From Chitinophaga sp. MM2321 (lineage in GTDB: Bacteria; Bacteroidota; Bacteroidia; Chitinophagales; Chitinophagaceae), in NCBI RefSeq assembly GCF_964033635.1, contig NZ_OZ035533.1:1798001-1862000 (forward strand): a DNA stretch of 64,000 nt, written 5' to 3'. Positions 62,406 to 64,000 of the stretch are shown here, piece after piece. Position numbers and translations under genes: made by a program. Positions within the stretch are counted from its first letter, which is position 1, and every line of letters starts with the position of its first letter. A model generated the notes under the pieces. The model saw only the letters and a program-made list of their open reading frames with translations, had not been told where the DNA came from and did no database searches.

Positions 62406-64000
62406 ATGAGCAAACAAAATAAAAGGAGTAGCGGAACGCTTCTTATTTACCTGGGGTCGGTTTTATTAATGCTATTGTTTCAATATTGTTCTCCCGGAAT
62501 TGCGGCATTACAAGTAAATGCGCTTACCGTGGAAGGAAGGGATAGTTTAATGGGCTCCGATATCTTACAGCCCCGGTTTAGCTGGAAAATAGCATCCGGC
62601 GAACGGGGGATAAAACAAACAGCCTATCAGCTGCTGGTAGCCAGCAGTAAAGAGGCGTTGAGCAAAGGAGAAGCGGATATTTGGGATAGTGGAAAGATGG
62701 ACACCGATTCTTCCTTGGACATTGTATACAAGGGCAAACCGCTTAGCTCTTTTCAGTCTTGTTACTGGAAAGTAAAAATATGGACAAACAACGGGAAGGA
62801 AGCCACCAGCCAGCCCTCTTTCTGGACGATGGGCTTATTGCAGCCTTCCGATTGGCAGGCGAAGTGGATCGGATTGGATGGTCATAATGATAAAGATCAA
62901 CCGGATAGCACTTTGACCAGACTGGCTGCCAGACATCTGCGCAAAGAGTTTAGCATCGATAAAAAAATTGCAACAGCTACGGCTTATATTAGTGGCATGG
63001 GGTTGTATGAATTATCGCTCAATGGGGAAAAAGTGGGGCAGGATGTGTTGGCGCCTACGGTGTCCGAATACAATAAAAAGATATTCTATAATACCTATGA
63101 CATTACGCGTCAACTGCAACAGGGAGCCAATTGTGTGGGAGTAGTCCTGGGTAATGGGCGTTTTTTTGCTGTCCGTAATTATCATGGGCAATTAAATCCA
63201 CTTACAGGTATTGGACAGGCACAATATGGATTGCCGAAACTATTGCTGCAAATACGCATACTATATACTGATAGTACTGTAGCCTGGGTAAACTCTGATG
63301 AAAGCTGGAAGGTAACCGATAATGGCCCTATTCTGGCGAACAATGAATTTGATGGTGAAGAGTATGATGCGAACAAAGAATTGGCAGGTTGGGATAAAAC
63401 CGGCTATAACTATCAGGCCTGGAAAGGGGTGAACCTGATGCCTTCAGGTAAGGAAAGGATAGAAGCGCAACCGAACGAAAATATCCGTATCAAGGAAGTA
63501 CTTAATCCCATCACTGTGCATGCTACGCCGCGTGGCTCCTATATCCTGGATATGGGGCAAAACATGGTGGGATGGGTTGCCATAAAAGTAAAAGGTGAAA
63601 AAGGAGATACGATTCGTATGCGCTTTGCAGAAACCATGAAGGGAAAGGATTCGATCTATCTCGATAATATGCGCGACGCTAAAGTTACCGATAAGTACAT
63701 CCTGAAAGGCGGAGGCACAGAAAGCTGGGAACCCCGGTTTACCTATCATGGTTTCCGTTTTGTAGAAGTAGAAGGTCTGCGCTCGAAGCCCGACGTAAAA
63801 GATTTTGCAGGAAAAGTGATTTATGATGACGTGGCTACAATTGGCACATTTGAAACAGCTAACCCCACCATCAATACCATATTTAAAAATGCTTATTGGA
63901 CCATCCGCGGTAACTACCGTGGTATGCCTACAGATTGTCCTCAGCGGGATGAGCGCGTTGGTTGGTTGGGCGACCGGGTGATTAGCTCTTATGGTGAAAG
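62406..64000 (+). CDS. Second secreted alpha-L-rhamnosidase, GH78 (3' end outside window)
   Basis: Open from ATG at 62406 to the window edge: 531 residues of an expected ~900. Signal peptide 1-31 (LLFQYCSPGIA), then the same GH78 arrangement as the gene at 57889: PRFSWKIASGERGIKQTAY, MGLLQPSDWQAKWIGLD, WEPRFTYHGFRFVEVEG, and acid motif DCPQRDE at 510-516. Differences from its paralogue throughout suggest a distinct substrate rather than a recent duplicate. Confidence 0.92.
   Translation, partial: MSKQNKRSSGTLLIYLGSVLLMLLFQYCSPGIAALQVNALTVEGRDSLMGSDILQPRFSWKIASGERGIKQTAYQLLVASSKEALSKGEADIWDSGKMDTDSSLDIVYKGKPLSSFQSCYWKVKIWTNNGKEATSQPSFWTMGLLQPSDWQAKWIGLDGHNDKDQPDSTLTRLAARHLRKEFSIDKKIATATAYISGMGLYELSLNGEKVGQDVLAPTVSEYNKKIFYNTYDITRQLQQGANCVGVVLGNGRFFAVRNYHGQLNPLTGIGQAQYGLPKLLLQIRILYTDSTVAWVNSDESWKVTDNGPILANNEFDGEEYDANKELAGWDKTGYNYQAWKGVNLMPSGKERIEAQPNENIRIKEVLNPITVHATPRGSYILDMGQNMVGWVAIKVKGEKGDTIRMRFAETMKGKDSIYLDNMRDAKVTDKYILKGGGTESWEPRFTYHGFRFVEVEGLRSKPDVKDFAGKVIYDDVATIGTFETANPTINTIFKNAYWTIRGNYRGMPTDCPQRDERVGWLGDRVISSYGE

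Overview
The window looks like chromosomal DNA from a Bacteroidota bacterium, most likely a Chitinophaga-type member of the Chitinophagaceae. The grounds are SusC/SusD and TonB-dependent receptors, many secreted glycoside hydrolases (GH29, GH95, GH78, GH99-like), promoters of the Bacteroidota type (-33 TTTG, -7 TAnnTTTG), weak Shine-Dalgarno sites, and a GlcNAc catabolic operon. No rRNA, tRNA, CRISPR array, transposase or phage gene was seen. The species assignment is inference.

Layout. 1-2.7 kb: end of a GlcNAc operon (sugar MFS transporter, nagA, nagB). 3-7.6 kb: an M20 amidohydrolase, a membrane histidine kinase with a single-domain response regulator, a phosphopantetheinyl transferase and a membrane-anchored J protein. 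7.7-10.3 kb: GH29 alpha-L-fucosidase and a zinc alcohol dehydrogenase. 10.3-21.9 kb, minus strand: a compact biosynthetic operon. It has a 53-residue precursor peptide, a fusion of an isoprenyl-diphosphate-synthase-like domain to a squalene-cyclase-like domain, a PqqD-like/M50 membrane protease, a radical SAM/SPASM enzyme, an FtsX/MacB-type permease, a cytochrome P450, a second SPASM protein that has lost its radical SAM cluster motif, and a helical protein of unknown function. Upstream is a NarL-type regulator that has Lys where the phospho-acceptor Asp should be.

22-29.2 kb: a HipA-like kinase with DUF3037, a PAQR membrane protein, a secreted DUF1080 protein, a 1-Cys peroxiredoxin, a 2OG-Fe(II) oxygenase and a GH95 fucosidase. 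29.3-35.6 kb, minus strand: a tripartite RND efflux operon. 35.7-39.7 kb: a Crp/Fnr regulator and a sulfur/persulfide module (TauE, split YeeE, metallo-hydrolase with rhodanese domains). Two identical-geometry palindromes there look like the regulator's operators. 39.8-44.5 kb: a cobalamin riboswitch with its promoter, then a BtuB receptor, a BtuG-like beta-propeller lipoprotein and a third surface lipoprotein. 45.1-64 kb: a polysaccharide utilisation locus for a rhamnose-rich glycan (SusCD, SGNH and alpha/beta hydrolases, a five-bladed-propeller hydrolase, a GntR regulator on the opposite strand, a duplicated class II aldolase, a TIM-barrel isomerase, two GH78 rhamnosidases around a GH99-like hydrolase).

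The most unusual system is the 10.3-21.9 kb operon. The precursor ends in VCWIG, with a Trp three residues from the C-terminus and a Cys four from it, and is followed directly by a prenyltransferase/terpene-cyclase fusion. The best hypothesis, not a demonstrated fact, is a peptide that is prenylated, has its prenyl chain cyclised, is further modified by radical SAM and P450 enzymes, and is then cleaved by the M50 protease: a peptide-terpenoid hybrid analogous to, but more elaborate than, the ComX/ComQ pheromone system. Separately, two convergent gene pairs are joined by 46-bp nearly perfect or perfect inverted repeats.
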